A stretch of 57,059 bases of DNA from Nitrosomonas sp. Nm34 (GCF_900113925.1 NZ_FORD01000021.1:1-57059), one strand, 5' to 3'; shown: positions 43,259-53,440, counted from the stretch's first letter. The notes: generated by a model from the sequence alone, not told the origin. Numbers and translations: made by a program.

Positions 43259-43339
43259 GGAGATCTGATAGCAGTAAGCAAAAGGGTTTTATATCAAATC
43301 TAATTTTTAAATTTAATTAATAATTTTTATATTCAACAA

Positions 43340-44722
43340 TTGAATAAGTCGATACTACCAGTAAAAGGAGAAATAACTAAATGGATAGAGTCCCTTATTA
43401 TTACGATATTACTTCCTGTAATCGGCTATGCCATTAATTCTTTAGATCCTTTTTTTGTAAATTATCATTTTCCCTGGTTGATTCTAGCTCCTTTATTAAT
43501 CGCTCTTCGACATGGGCTTGCTTATGGGATAGTAGCTACTACAGTGCTTGTAGGGATAGTTACGATGGGCTTTTTATTTGATTGGCAAGAGGTTCCTTTT
43601 TTTCCAAAAGAAATGATAGTTGGTTTATTGCTGGTCACAATAATTTCAGCTGAATTTCATGAAAGTTGGATTCGTAAAATAAAATACTTAGAGAGCAAAT
43701 ATAATCATATTAACGCGAGAATGGATAAGTTTACTCGCGAATATCACCTTCTCAAAGGATCACATCGTCAGCTAGAGTTACATGTGGCAAGTCAGGCAAA
43801 AAGTTTACGTTCTTTCTTGCATGATTTAGAGCGACATATTTTATCTTTAGAGAAAAATGAAGGTGAACCTCTAAAGGGTATCGGTGCAAGTATTCTTAAA
43901 CTTTTTAGTGACTTTGCGAGTGTGCAAATAGCTGCAATATACGCGATAACAGATGATGAGCGAAAAGAAATTAATCCTGAGCCTGTGGCTTATTTAGGGC
44001 ATGCACCACCTTTATTAATTTCAGATCCCTTAGTAAAAGAAGCCCTAAAAACAGGGCTTGTTGCGAGTATTAAATTAGAAAATGAAAATGCGATGGATAC
44101 TCCTGAAACACTTGTCGCTATTCCTTTAATTGACGTTTATCAGAAAATCTGGGGATTGGTTGTTGTGAATGAGATGCCGCTATTTGCATTGCAGGAAAGT
44201 ACCATGGATTTATTTGCTGTACTAGGGGGAAGTATCGGTGATCTGGTAAAGCGGCGTGCAGAGGCCTATAGTTATATAGATGATAAAGGAAAAGATGTTG
44301 AACTTAAATTGCGACGTGTTTTAAATGAAATTAAACTTTTAAAGACATCTGCTATGTTGATTGGCGCAATTATCGACTCTGAAGAAGTGCAAAATAAATA
44401 TCTGACTAGATTTCAAGCTAATTTGCGAGGGGTCGATAAAATTTGGATTTTCAATGAAGAACAAAATTATAAAACTTATCTGATCCTACTGCCTTATACG
44501 GATGAAAATGGTGCTAATGAGTTCTTAAACCGTATTGGATTATCAGAATTATTAGCTAAAAAAGTTTGCAATGAGTCCAATACTAAAGACACTGGCTATC
44601 ATGACAGTGAAGTTAGTCTCAATATATGGAGCTTAAATAATAAAACTTCACTAAAAAAATTAGTATCAGAAATTTATCAATTTTATAAGAAAAGAACGGC
44701 TTATTTTGATATTCAAAGATAA
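43340..44722 (+). CDS. pelD: c-di-GMP receptor PelD
   Basis: PelD is an inner-membrane receptor; binding c-di-GMP switches on Pel synthesis. The 460 residues have four membrane segments (about 17-105), a coiled stretch (about 115-170), a GAF domain (about 180-310) and a degenerate GGDEF domain (about 325-460) without a GGDEF motif. The inhibitory-site motif RGVD (R363-D366) is present, followed by R398, the same 35-residue spacing as the ligand-binding arginines of P. aeruginosa PelD as I recall them (R367 and R402). The start is TTG; no ATG lies nearby in frame and the ribosome binding site is weak. It is followed by pelE after nine bases. Confidence 0.92.
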   Translation: MNKSILPVKGEITKWIESLIITILLPVIGYAINSLDPFFVNYHFPWLILAPLLIALRHGLAYGIVATTVLVGIVTMGFLFDWQEVPFFPKEMIVGLLLVTIISAEFHESWIRKIKYLESKYNHINARMDKFTREYHLLKGSHRQLELHVASQAKSLRSFLHDLERHILSLEKNEGEPLKGIGASILKLFSDFASVQIAAIYAITDDERKEINPEPVAYLGHAPPLLISDPLVKEALKTGLVASIKLENENAMDTPETLVAIPLIDVYQKIWGLVVVNEMPLFALQESTMDLFAVLGGSIGDLVKRRAEAYSYIDDKGKDVELKLRRVLNEIKLLKTSAMLIGAIIDSEEVQNKYLTRFQANLRGVDKIWIFNEEQNYKTYLILLPYTDENGANEFLNRIGLSELLAKKVCNESNTKDTGYHDSEVSLNIWSLNNKTSLKKLVSEIYQFYKKRTAYFDIQR

Positions 44723-44731
44723 GAAATAAGA

Positions 44732-45742
44732 ATGCGATTATTTCTAATTCTGTGTAATTCAATTCTACTTGTTCTAGCATTAGGATTAGAAATATACGGC
44801 TTTAAGTTAATTCTAAATGAATCTTTATCTGAACAAATTTTAATAACATCTCTCTTTCTTCATTTTATTGCGAGTATCATAGCTGCCTGTATTTTTCCAA
44901 CAATAATGGCATCTAATCGAAAACAACCTCAGTTGAAGATCAATATTTTCTTTTTTGTGGTTGTTTTTTATTTGCCGCTGTTAGGATTAGTAGGATTAAC
45001 CTTGGCAATACCATTCATCATTCGTCATTCTCCTAAATCCCAAAAAACCAATTTTGTTGTGAGCTTAAGTAAAATCAGGAATCTTCCTGATATACCGGCG
45101 CAGGCTATAGATGATAATTTTGCAAGCTTACATAGTTTGTATCGGTCCAGAAATCCTGATAAAAGACTTAAGGCGATATATGCTTCATTAAAAATAAAGG
45201 ATCAGGATGCCATTCCACTTTTGCGTATGGCACTGAGTGATCCAGTTGATGATATCAGGTTGCTTGCTTACGCTTTATTGGACAGAAAAGAGCATGGGAT
45301 CAGCGAACGAATTAAGCATTCGAAGCAAAAACTTGAAAAAATAGAAAACTCAAGAAATAAACGCTTGTATCGTCAGATTGCAAATGACTATTGGGAATTA
45401 GCAAATCTTGGTCTAACTCAAGGAGAAGCACGAAATTATGTGCTCAATATGGCCTGCAAATATATTGAACTGGGTCTTAAATATTACCCCCAAGATGTGG
45501 GATTATGCTTCCAGTATGCACAAATCTTGCTGAAGCTGGGAAATTTTGAGCGTGCATATGAACAATTTAAAAAAGCTGAGAGTCTGGGAATGGAGCATAA
45601 AAAGTTACTGATTTACTATGCAGAGATTGCTTTTCATAGACATCAATACCACAAAGTAAAGCAATTAATGGCAGAGATAGATTATCCAGCAGCTTATCCT
45701 CAATTAACATCGGTAGTACAATTTTGGCAGAAAAGAAACTAA
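44732..45742 (+). CDS. pelE: Pel synthesis-complex protein PelE
   Basis: PelE is an inner-membrane protein with a cytoplasmic TPR part that binds PelF and joins the PelD-PelG complex. The 336 residues have three hydrophobic segments (near 3-25, 35-57 and 70-94: IFFFVVVFYLPLLGLVGLTL) and a helical repeat region (YIELGLKYYPQDVGLCFQYA, LLKLGNFERAYEQFKKAESL). The position between pelD and pelF, and the length, fit PelE. Its end overlaps the pelF start by 19 bases. Confidence 0.85.
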   Translation: MRLFLILCNSILLVLALGLEIYGFKLILNESLSEQILITSLFLHFIASIIAACIFPTIMASNRKQPQLKINIFFFVVVFYLPLLGLVGLTLAIPFIIRHSPKSQKTNFVVSLSKIRNLPDIPAQAIDDNFASLHSLYRSRNPDKRLKAIYASLKIKDQDAIPLLRMALSDPVDDIRLLAYALLDRKEHGISERIKHSKQKLEKIENSRNKRLYRQIANDYWELANLGLTQGEARNYVLNMACKYIELGLKYYPQDVGLCFQYAQILLKLGNFERAYEQFKKAESLGMEHKKLLIYYAEIAFHRHQYHKVKQLMAEIDYPAAYPQLTSVVQFWQKRN

Positions 45743-47253
45743 TACAAAAAAAACAAAAGCATGCAGATATTACTCTCTTGCTAGAGGGCACTTATCCTTT
45801 TATTAGGGGAGGAGTTTCAGGCTGGGTACACCAATTAATAGAAGGACTTCCGCAGTACACATTTGCATTGGTTTTTCTGGGATCGAAGGAAAAAGATTAT
45901 ACCGATCCGAAATATGCCGTACCTAGTAATGTAGTTCATCTGGAATGCCATTACTTGTGGGACCCTTTTTCATTCTCTAAGCCAAAAGCCTGTAACGGTA
46001 ATGATGAGTATATTCAGAGCTCAAGCAAGCTCCACGATTGGTTTCGCAATCCTTGTTCAAGCTTCGATGAAGCACTAGTTAGTAAAATTTTGGTTTCTTT
46101 AGGACAACCGTCTGGCTTTACTGTGGAGGAGTTTTTTTATAGCGTAGCGGCATGGGAGCAGATCTGTAAGCAATATAATGAAAATAATGCAGACAATTCA
46201 TTCATAGATTACATATGGGCCATTAAATCCATGCATGCTCCGTTATTTAAGATTGCCAACATTGCTCACCAATTTGCGCTTAGTACAGGAACTTTTCATA
46301 CTGTGTCTACAGGTTTTGCAGGTTTGTTAGGAGTATTATTGCATTATTTAACCCACCGACCGTTAATACTAACGGAACATGGTATTTACACAAAAGAAAG
46401 AAAAATAGATTTGCAGTCTCTTTTTATCAAGGAGCATCGTGATTTATTAAGTGATGCTTATCATATGGGTATGCAATATCAGGAACTATTATGGCTAAGA
46501 TATTTTGAATCATTGGGACGGCTTATTTATAAAGCATCGAACCCTATTATTAGTCTTTATGAGAAAAATAGAGAACGGCAGATTACTGATGGTGCAGATC
46601 GCGACCGTACAAAGGTTATACCAAACGGAATGGAAATCGAGCGTTTTCTTACTCTACGCGCGCAACGACCAGAAAAAATTCCTCTCGTGATTGGGTTGCT
46701 GGGAAGGATAGTCCCTATAAAAGATATTAAAACTTTTATTCGGGCCATGCGTACGGTGGTTACTCAATTACCTGAAGCTGAAGGTTGGCTGATTGGTCCA
46801 GATGATGAAGATAAAGAGTACGCACAAGAATGTAGGGATTTAGTGCTGGAGCTGGAATTGGAAAAAAACGTACATTTTTTAGGATTCCAAAAAATAAGCG
46901 ATGTGCTTCCTCGTCTAGGATTGTTGGTATTGTCATCAATCAGTGAAGCTTTTCCACTAGTATTACTTGAGGCCTATGCAAGCGGTTTACCAGTTGTGAC
47001 AACTGATGTGGGTTGCTGTCGGGAAATCATCGAAGGCAGTAGCGACGAAGACCGTGCTTTGGGATGCGCTGGAATAGTAGTTCCCATCGCTAATCCAGAA
47101 GCCATTGCAGAAGCAATTATTACACTGCTGACCGATGAAAATCGGTGGTATTCAGCACAAAGAGCTGGCATTCAACGAGTTGAGAGCTATTATACGCAGT
47201 CTAGAATGTTAGACGGCTATAAAACAATTTATGATCAGGCATTGATACAATAA
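45724..47253 (+). CDS. pelF: Pel glycosyltransferase PelF (GT4)
   Basis: PelF is the cytosolic GT4 enzyme that builds the Pel chain from nucleotide sugars. The 509 residues open with ITLLLEGTYPFIRGGVSGWV, the PelF family signature. The C-terminal Rossmann half shows IGLLGRIVPIKDIKTFI, VHFLGFQKISDVLPRLGLLV and SEAFPLVLLEAYASGLPVV, including the Glu pair of GT4 donor sites. The start is TTG inside pelE, and the stop overlaps pelG as TAATG, so E, F and G are coupled. Sequence supports the family firmly; the exact sugar is known only from relatives. Confidence 0.95.
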   Translation: MAEKKLIQKKQKHADITLLLEGTYPFIRGGVSGWVHQLIEGLPQYTFALVFLGSKEKDYTDPKYAVPSNVVHLECHYLWDPFSFSKPKACNGNDEYIQSSSKLHDWFRNPCSSFDEALVSKILVSLGQPSGFTVEEFFYSVAAWEQICKQYNENNADNSFIDYIWAIKSMHAPLFKIANIAHQFALSTGTFHTVSTGFAGLLGVLLHYLTHRPLILTEHGIYTKERKIDLQSLFIKEHRDLLSDAYHMGMQYQELLWLRYFESLGRLIYKASNPIISLYEKNRERQITDGADRDRTKVIPNGMEIERFLTLRAQRPEKIPLVIGLLGRIVPIKDIKTFIRAMRTVVTQLPEAEGWLIGPDDEDKEYAQECRDLVLELELEKNVHFLGFQKISDVLPRLGLLVLSSISEAFPLVLLEAYASGLPVVTTDVGCCREIIEGSSDEDRALGCAGIVVPIANPEAIAEAIITLLTDENRWYSAQRAGIQRVESYYTQSRMLDGYKTIYDQALIQ

Positions 47254-48635
47254 TGGCAGGCATTGGGTTCAGATTACGTGAACTGATGAGGGCAGATACT
47301 CTATCTGGAGTACTGTTAGCGTATAGTTTTGCCGGAATTATTGGTTCTGGCCCATGGGTATTATCGATCGTTGGAATACTATTAATTGGTTTCATCAGCA
47401 CAGATAGCTCCTCTGTCCCTTATTTTGTAGGACAGTTCCAGATATCTGTAACTTATCTGATGGCGATATCTTTAATTCTGACTGGTCCATTACAGTTAAT
47501 CATCACGCGTTTTATTGCTGACAGGGTATATGAAAAGCATGAGGAACTAGTTCTGCCAAACCTGATTGGTGCCATATGTCTTGTAATCACTGTAATCGGA
47601 ACACTTGCAAGCTTGTGTTTAATTTACTTCTTTGCTGGTTCTGTATTGTATCGCTTATTAATGTTAAGTGGTTTGATAATTCTTTCTACTATCTGGATAG
47701 TAGTGATCATTTTATCGGGACTCAAGGCATATCGTGAAATTTTGTTAGCATTTCTGTTAGGTTATGGGATAACGGTATGGGCTTCTAAAGAATTGGGTAA
47801 GTTTGGACTGGAAGGCTTGCTTTCTGGGTTTGTTGTAGGACAAGGCATCTTATTATTTATGCTTATGGTTGTAGTTTTTAACTCCTATTCTAGTAATAAA
47901 CTGATTGCTTTTGATTTTTTGCGACGAAACCAGATATTTCCAAGCTTGGCAATTACTGGCTTACTTTATAACGTAGCTATTTGGGCTGATAAGTTTATTT
48001 TCTGGTTCAATCCTCAAACAAGTACTTCGATCATTTTTCCTTTAAGAGGATCGGAGCTTTATGATCTTCCAATATTTCTTGCTTATTTATCAATCATACC
48101 CGGGATGGCCGTATTTTTATTGCGAATAGAAACAGATTTTGTAGAAAAATATACAAAGTTTTATGGTGCTATTAATGGCGGTGCTTCCTTAAGGCTTATT
48201 TTAGAAATCTATGAAGAAATGGTTGCAACCATTCGAAGAGGATTTTTCGAAATCATTAAAGTGCAGGGAATGACTATCGTTATCCTGTTGGCTTTAGGAG
48301 ATAAATTACTAATATGGGTAGGGATATCACCTTTTTATAAAGTATTGTTAAATATTGATTTGATTGCGGTCGGAATACAAGTATTACTGCTGGCCGTTCT
48401 CAATTTATTGTTTTATTTTGATTATCGTAAAGATGCACTCTATCTCTGTTTTTTATTTCTAGCCTCAAATATTATATTGACGTTTCTGAGCCAATATCTG
48501 GGCCCTGTATTTTATGGTTATGGATTTGCCTTATCCGTTGCGTTAACAACAGTAGTTGGAATGGTCATCGTCTCAAAAAGACTTAACCTGTTAGTGTATG
48601 AGACATTTATGCTACATTATAAATCTGGAGATTAA
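47253..48635 (+). CDS. pelG: Pel transporter PelG
   Basis: PelG is a polytopic inner-membrane protein of the oligosaccharide flippase-like superfamily, believed to form the conduit for the growing polymer with PelD, PelE and PelF. The 460 residues begin GIGFRLRELMRADTLSGVLL and contain about twelve hydrophobic segments. FSFAGIIGSGPWVLSI-like YSFAGIIGSGPWVLSIVGIL near residue 30 is typical of PelG. It is translated by overlap with pelF. The partial pelA copy starts 90 bases later. Confidence 0.93.
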   Translation: MAGIGFRLRELMRADTLSGVLLAYSFAGIIGSGPWVLSIVGILLIGFISTDSSSVPYFVGQFQISVTYLMAISLILTGPLQLIITRFIADRVYEKHEELVLPNLIGAICLVITVIGTLASLCLIYFFAGSVLYRLLMLSGLIILSTIWIVVIILSGLKAYREILLAFLLGYGITVWASKELGKFGLEGLLSGFVVGQGILLFMLMVVVFNSYSSNKLIAFDFLRRNQIFPSLAITGLLYNVAIWADKFIFWFNPQTSTSIIFPLRGSELYDLPIFLAYLSIIPGMAVFLLRIETDFVEKYTKFYGAINGGASLRLILEIYEEMVATIRRGFFEIIKVQGMTIVILLALGDKLLIWVGISPFYKVLLNIDLIAVGIQVLLLAVLNLLFYFDYRKDALYLCFLFLASNIILTFLSQYLGPVFYGYGFALSVALTTVVGMVIVSKRLNLLVYETFMLHYKSGD

Positions 48636-48660
48636 AAAATTAATTATAAATACCATTAAA

Positions 48661-50541
48661 AGGTAAGTTTTTCGATTTTGCTGAAGGTCATCAGCTTAAT
48701 GCTTATTTCGTGGGAAAGAGAAAAAATGAAATTAATCTTCTTGAACTATCGAGCAGTTGTATTACTTAATCAAGCATGGTTTTATTGAGCATCTGCTTGC
48801 CCCTACAGGTAAACCAGAGTATCGCATTTTTCTATGGTCGGCCTGTTCCGGTGAATTTACTTTCACATTATAAGCAAGTGGTGGTGGAGCCAGATAATAT
48901 GGATAATCTGGATGATCTCCATGCTAAAGGAACAAACGTATTTGCCTATATAAGTATAGGAGAAATCCATCCGACACGCTCTTGGTATTCAGAAATTCCG
49001 CAATCCTGGATTCTGGGAAGTAATGAAAAATGGGGGAGTCGTATTATTGACTTAACCCAACAAGGATGGCATGACTATCTGATTAATAAATATTTAAGTA
49101 AGCTGTGGAAAGAAGGATATCGCGGCTTTTTTCTCGATACAATGGATAGCTATCAAAGTGCTGTCCATGATGCTGATGGTCGAGTGCTTCAGGAAAAAGC
49201 ATTGGCAAGCCTCATTAGCCGTATTCATCAACATTTCCCAGGGGTTAAACTTATTTTTAACCGTGGATTTGAGGTTTTACCGGAAGTGGGTCGATATGCT
49301 GTCGCGCTGGCTGCAGAATCACTATTCGAAGGCTGGGACCCAGCTAAACAAGAATATACCGAAGTTAAAGAAGCAGATCGTCACTGGTTGCTGGAGAAGC
49401 TCAGGCAGATACGAGATCAATATGGATTACAGATAATTGTTATCGATTATGTTGACCCAAAGCAGAGAGAATTGGCGCGCAAGACTGCTAAACGAATATC
49501 TTACTTGGGTTTTACACCTTGGGTGGCCACTCCAAGACTCGATATTCTTGGTGTCGGATTATCGGAAATTTTTCCCCGCACCATCATAAAATCGGAAATT
49601 AAAAATTAATTTAACCCATCTAAGAGGCAAGTTTCTCGGTTTTGCTGAAGGTAGTTGGCTTCGTGCTTATCTCATGGAAAAGAGGAAAATATGAAATTAA
49701 TCTTCTTGAACTATCGAGCAGTTGTACTCCTTATTCATAGCATAATTTTATTAAGTATCTGCTTGCCCCTGCATGCAAACCAGAGTATCGCATTTTTCTA
49801 TGGTCGGCCTGTTCCGGTAAATTTACTTTCACATTATAAGCAAGTGGTGGTGGAGCCAGATAATATGGATAATCTGGATGATCTCCATGCTAAAGGAACA
49901 AACGTATTTGCCTATATAAGTATAGGAGAAATCCATCCGACACGCTCTTGGTATTCAGAAATTCCGCAATCCTGGATTCTGGGAAGTAATGAAAAATGGG
50001 GGAGTCGTATTATTGACTTAACCCAACAAGGATGGCATGACTATCTGATTAATAAATATTTAAGTAAGCTGTGGAAAGAAGGATATCGCGGCTTTTTTCT
50101 CGATACAATGGATAGCTATCAAAGTGCTGTCCATGATGCTGATGGTCGAGTGCTTCAGGAAAAAGCATTGGCAAGCCTCATTAGCCGTATTCATCAACAT
50201 TTCCCAGGGGTTAAACTTATTTTTAACCGTGGATTTGAGGTTTTACCGGAAGTGGGTCGATATGCTGTCGCGTTGGCTGCAGAATCACTATTTGAAGGTT
50301 GGGATCCAGCTAAACAAGATTATACCGAGGTTAAAGAAGCAGATCGTCATTGGTTGTTGGATAAGCTAAGGCAGACACGAGATCAATATGGATTACAGAT
50401 AATTGTTATCGATTATGTTGATCCAAAGCAGAGAGAATTGGCGCGCAAGACTGCTAAACGAATATCTGACTTGGGTTTTACCCCTTGGGTGGCCACTCCA
50501 AGACTTGATATTCTTGGTGTCGGATTGTCGGAAATATTTTC
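48661..50541 (+). repeat. Tandem duplication of the pelA 5' segment
   Basis: Two copies, 48661-49575 and 49625-50541, cover the pelA upstream region, signal peptide and hydrolase domain. They are offset by 965-966 bases. A core of 453 bases (48854-49306 and 49820-50272) is identical, whereas the flanks carry scattered differences, about fifteen in the last 270 bases and more in the untranslated leader. The uneven pattern suggests recent gene conversion. Homology stops within the sequence TCGGAAAT at the end of both copies. Confidence 0.9.
48726..49609 (+). pseudogene. Truncated upstream copy of pelA (hydrolase domain only)
   Basis: The ATG at 48726 gives MKLIFLNYRAVVLLNQAWFY and stops at 48786-48788. 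One base is missing compared with the intact copy, so the frame is lost inside the signal peptide. The downstream frame (from ATG 48776) then matches the PelA hydrolase domain for about 260 residues, nearly identical to the full copy, with D and E of FLDTMDS and AAESLFEGWD kept. It ends with 16 unrelated residues (FPRTIIKSEIKN at the end). If read from 48776 it would lack a normal signal peptide, and there is no ribosome binding site. I treat it as broken, but a restored or re-initiated product cannot be excluded. Confidence 0.8.
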
Positions 50542-52471
50542 CAGACGAATTTTAGCGCTTTATGATGGGCAAGAGTATCCAGAAGGATTGCAGCAAACTG
50601 ATGTGCATAAATTACTTGCCATGCCACTAGAATATATGGGTTATACAATTGATTATTTAGATGTAAACAGTGGATTACCCACTCAATCACTGATAGGACA
50701 ATATGCTGGGATCGTCACCTGGTTCAACAACGATAATTTAAGAGGGCCAATAAATTATAGAGATTGGCTATTAAGCCAAATAGATTCTGGCATAAAGATT
50801 GCTATTCTGGGTAATCTAGGTTTTAAAGCTAATCATACTTTTTTGCAGCATTTTCAGGTCAAATTAAGTCAGTCAGCAATAAAAGAGCCGCTCAAAATTG
50901 AACGAAGCGATCAAATTATTGGTTATGAAGTGAAACCTCAGCCAAAAACACGCGGGTTTACCATCTGGCAAGCTTCAGGAAATATTGATACACATCTAAG
51001 TTTGATAGATCAAAATAAACAATCTTGGGTCGCTGTATTTACTGGACAGTGGGGCGGAGTTGCCTTCCATCCTTATGTAATTGAGACTGGCTATGAGGGG
51101 CGTCAGCGGTGGATTATCGACCCATTTAAATTTTTAACCAAGGCTCTCGACCTACCAGAAATACCTGTTCCTGATGTCACCACTGAGAATGGCAGACGCT
51201 TATTACTGGTACAAATTGATGGTGACGGATCCAGCAATAAAGCAGAGATACCGGGAACCCCCTTAACAATAAAAGTGATTCAGGATTATTTCTTAAAAAA
51301 ATATAAATTGCCATCGACGGTTTCCATAATTGAAGGAGAAGCATCTAACGGTAACTCTACAGATAGGCTTACTGAAGTCGAGAAAGTGGCGCGAAACATT
51401 TTTGATCTAAATAATGTTGAGATCGCTAGCCATTCTTATAGTCATCCTTCAACATGGTTCCCAAAGAACAATATTGATGCGAGAGGTGATGATTTTAACT
51501 TTTCCATTCCTGATTATAAGTTTAGCTTGGAACGGGAAATCGCTGGATCGGTAAATTATATTAATAAAAAGCTGGCGTCTGAGAAAAAGCAAGTTCGTGT
51601 TTTTTTCTGGACTGGTGATGGGCTGGCAGATAAAGAAGCTTTAACTCTGACGCATTCGCTTGGATTGGAAAATATGAATGGCGGTGGTGCGACTATAAGC
51701 AAAGATGAAAAAACCATGACACGTGTGCCCCCTCTGGGCTATGCAATTGGCGATCAATTTCAGGTATATGCTCCCATTGCAAGTGAGCATGTTTTTACGA
51801 ATAGCTGGCAAGGCCCTTTTTATGGATTTAATCGAGTCATTGAAACTATGCAGCTTACTGATAGCCCGCTGCGCCTGAAACCATTGCATATCCATTATCA
51901 CTTTTATTCGGGAAGTAAGATAGCATCTATCAATGCGCTTCAATCCGTTTATGACTGGAGCATTAAACAGGAACCAAGAGCTATTTGGGTGAGTGAGTAT
52001 GCTCAGAAGGTAAATGAATTTCGGAGTATTACTCTGTCCCGCAGAATCGATGGTACGTGGGATATCAGAGGACTCAATAAATTACGTACTTTACGTCTGC
52101 CGGTATCGCTAGGATGGCCAGATTTGGAAAATTCTGAAGGAATAATAGGCGTTCGGGACATTAAGCAGGGACGGTATGTGCATCTTTTACCTAATCATGG
52201 GCAAGCTCTATTGAATACAACTTCTGAGCTTCCTTCTTCCACCTATCTTTTACATAGCAACGGAGAGATCGGAAAGTGGCAAAAGACTGCGGAAGGCGCT
52301 AATTTACATGTACATGCTCATATGCCGCTAGAGTTAGTCATAGCGTCTTTAAAACGTAAATGCTATATTAATTGGAGAGATGGAAAGCTTGATGGACAGC
52401 AACAGAACCGGAGCTGGAAATTTGTTTTCCCTATAACCAAGCTGGAGAATGCCTCGCTTGTTTGCCATTAA
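49691..52471 (+). CDS. pelA: Pel hydrolase/deacetylase PelA
   Basis: PelA is the periplasmic enzyme that cleaves and deacetylates the Pel polymer during export. I start it at the ATG at 49691 (GAGGAAAAT ahead), giving 926 residues with signal peptide cleaved near LHA-NQ (28-30). Residues 30-285 form the GH114-like (GH166) hydrolase with FLDTMDS (D138) and AAESLFEGWD (E198). About 290-490 is the middle domain. The deacetylase lies at about 500-790, with LLLVQIDGDGSS (D510/D512) and EIASHSYSHPSTW (H581, H585) as metal ligands and LHIHYHFYSGSK later. The C-terminal part is beta-rich. All key residues are present. Confidence 0.94.
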   Translation: MKLIFLNYRAVVLLIHSIILLSICLPLHANQSIAFFYGRPVPVNLLSHYKQVVVEPDNMDNLDDLHAKGTNVFAYISIGEIHPTRSWYSEIPQSWILGSNEKWGSRIIDLTQQGWHDYLINKYLSKLWKEGYRGFFLDTMDSYQSAVHDADGRVLQEKALASLISRIHQHFPGVKLIFNRGFEVLPEVGRYAVALAAESLFEGWDPAKQDYTEVKEADRHWLLDKLRQTRDQYGLQIIVIDYVDPKQRELARKTAKRISDLGFTPWVATPRLDILGVGLSEIFSRRILALYDGQEYPEGLQQTDVHKLLAMPLEYMGYTIDYLDVNSGLPTQSLIGQYAGIVTWFNNDNLRGPINYRDWLLSQIDSGIKIAILGNLGFKANHTFLQHFQVKLSQSAIKEPLKIERSDQIIGYEVKPQPKTRGFTIWQASGNIDTHLSLIDQNKQSWVAVFTGQWGGVAFHPYVIETGYEGRQRWIIDPFKFLTKALDLPEIPVPDVTTENGRRLLLVQIDGDGSSNKAEIPGTPLTIKVIQDYFLKKYKLPSTVSIIEGEASNGNSTDRLTEVEKVARNIFDLNNVEIASHSYSHPSTWFPKNNIDARGDDFNFSIPDYKFSLEREIAGSVNYINKKLASEKKQVRVFFWTGDGLADKEALTLTHSLGLENMNGGGATISKDEKTMTRVPPLGYAIGDQFQVYAPIASEHVFTNSWQGPFYGFNRVIETMQLTDSPLRLKPLHIHYHFYSGSKIASINALQSVYDWSIKQEPRAIWVSEYAQKVNEFRSITLSRRIDGTWDIRGLNKLRTLRLPVSLGWPDLENSEGIIGVRDIKQGRYVHLLPNHGQALLNTTSELPSSTYLLHSNGEIGKWQKTAEGANLHVHAHMPLELVIASLKRKCYINWRDGKLDGQQQNRSWKFVFPITKLENASLVCH

Positions 52472-52873
52472 AAGGTCTTTTCGATGTGTTATTCCATTTT
52501 TAATCAAAACTGATTTTGTTGGCTTCACCTTGCCGTATTCTTCTTCTGTCTGCGGCTCGTCTTCGCACCATTTTTGATTGGGAAATGAAATTAGACAGCG
52601 GGAAGAATTATCTTTAAATAAAAACTTAAATACAAGATGTTACAAATATTTCTGTAAGTTGGATCAATGGCAAATACAAAATATTTTTTATTCTAATTAA
52701 TGCCATTCGGTGGAGTAGTATTGATTGGATGCAAGAGACCAATACTTAGCGAGAACATCAGGGATTGATATTGCTCTAACAGGATTTTGAAAAATTGATG
52801 TTTACAGTCTGGAATCTTTTTAATGATTGTATATATTAGTTTACTCTTTAGCTATTTTTTCAAAAAAAGCTGA

Positions 52874-52898
52874 AACCGCTCATTTTGGGGCAGTTTTT
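52874..52898 (+). terminator. Possible terminator after pelA
   Basis: AACCGCTC (52874-52881) pairs with GGGCAGTT (52888-52895) with one mismatch and one G-U, followed by T-rich sequence. It lies 400 bases after the pelA stop, so its role for pelA is uncertain. Confidence 0.35.
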
Positions 52899-53376
52899 AT
52901 TCAAGTAATTGAGATTTCTCACTTTTTAAACTTTACCTGCACATTTACGGCAGATATTTTGAGTATATACTCTTTATGAATATTGTCATCCAGTGATGGT
53001 TGTTTCCATTTTTTGTACCCACAAAACTTTTATGCGATGCTCTTACAGCCAGTGGTGTGCAATCCATGCTGAAATGTTGATCATTGCTAAGTTTCTAACA
53101 TGATAGCGGTTCCATGCTCCAGCAACAAAATGTCCGGCCATTTTGTTACTCAACATATGACTAAAATTCTGGGTAAAGATCGTTTGCTCGTAAACCGATT
53201 CGTCTATGTCCAGTCCAACACATACTGGTAAATCACTGATACATAAAATTATATTCAATCTGCTCAACTAGTTGATGCCAAGCGCGAGTTTTATCTATCA
53301 TAGCCAAACTCTTAATAACTGTTCTTGTGATATCGAAAGGTGGTTTTCTTTCGAGTTAATAATACGTGGATTTAAA

Positions 53377-53440
53377 TTCGAAGTGTAACTTCTTAAGGCT
53401 GATTTGAGTTTTGAATAAGATTCTGTCGAAGAATTTTACA
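53377..53440. promoter_or_regulatory. Opposed pair of regulatory boxes
   Basis: TTCGAAGTGTAACTTCTT (53377-53394) is the reverse-complement form of the box seen further right at 54017. GTCGAAGAATTTTACA (53425-53440) is the same box in forward orientation. No sigma-54 site follows at a suitable distance. They are probably protein-binding sites, or remains of an older promoter copy. Confidence 0.4.
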
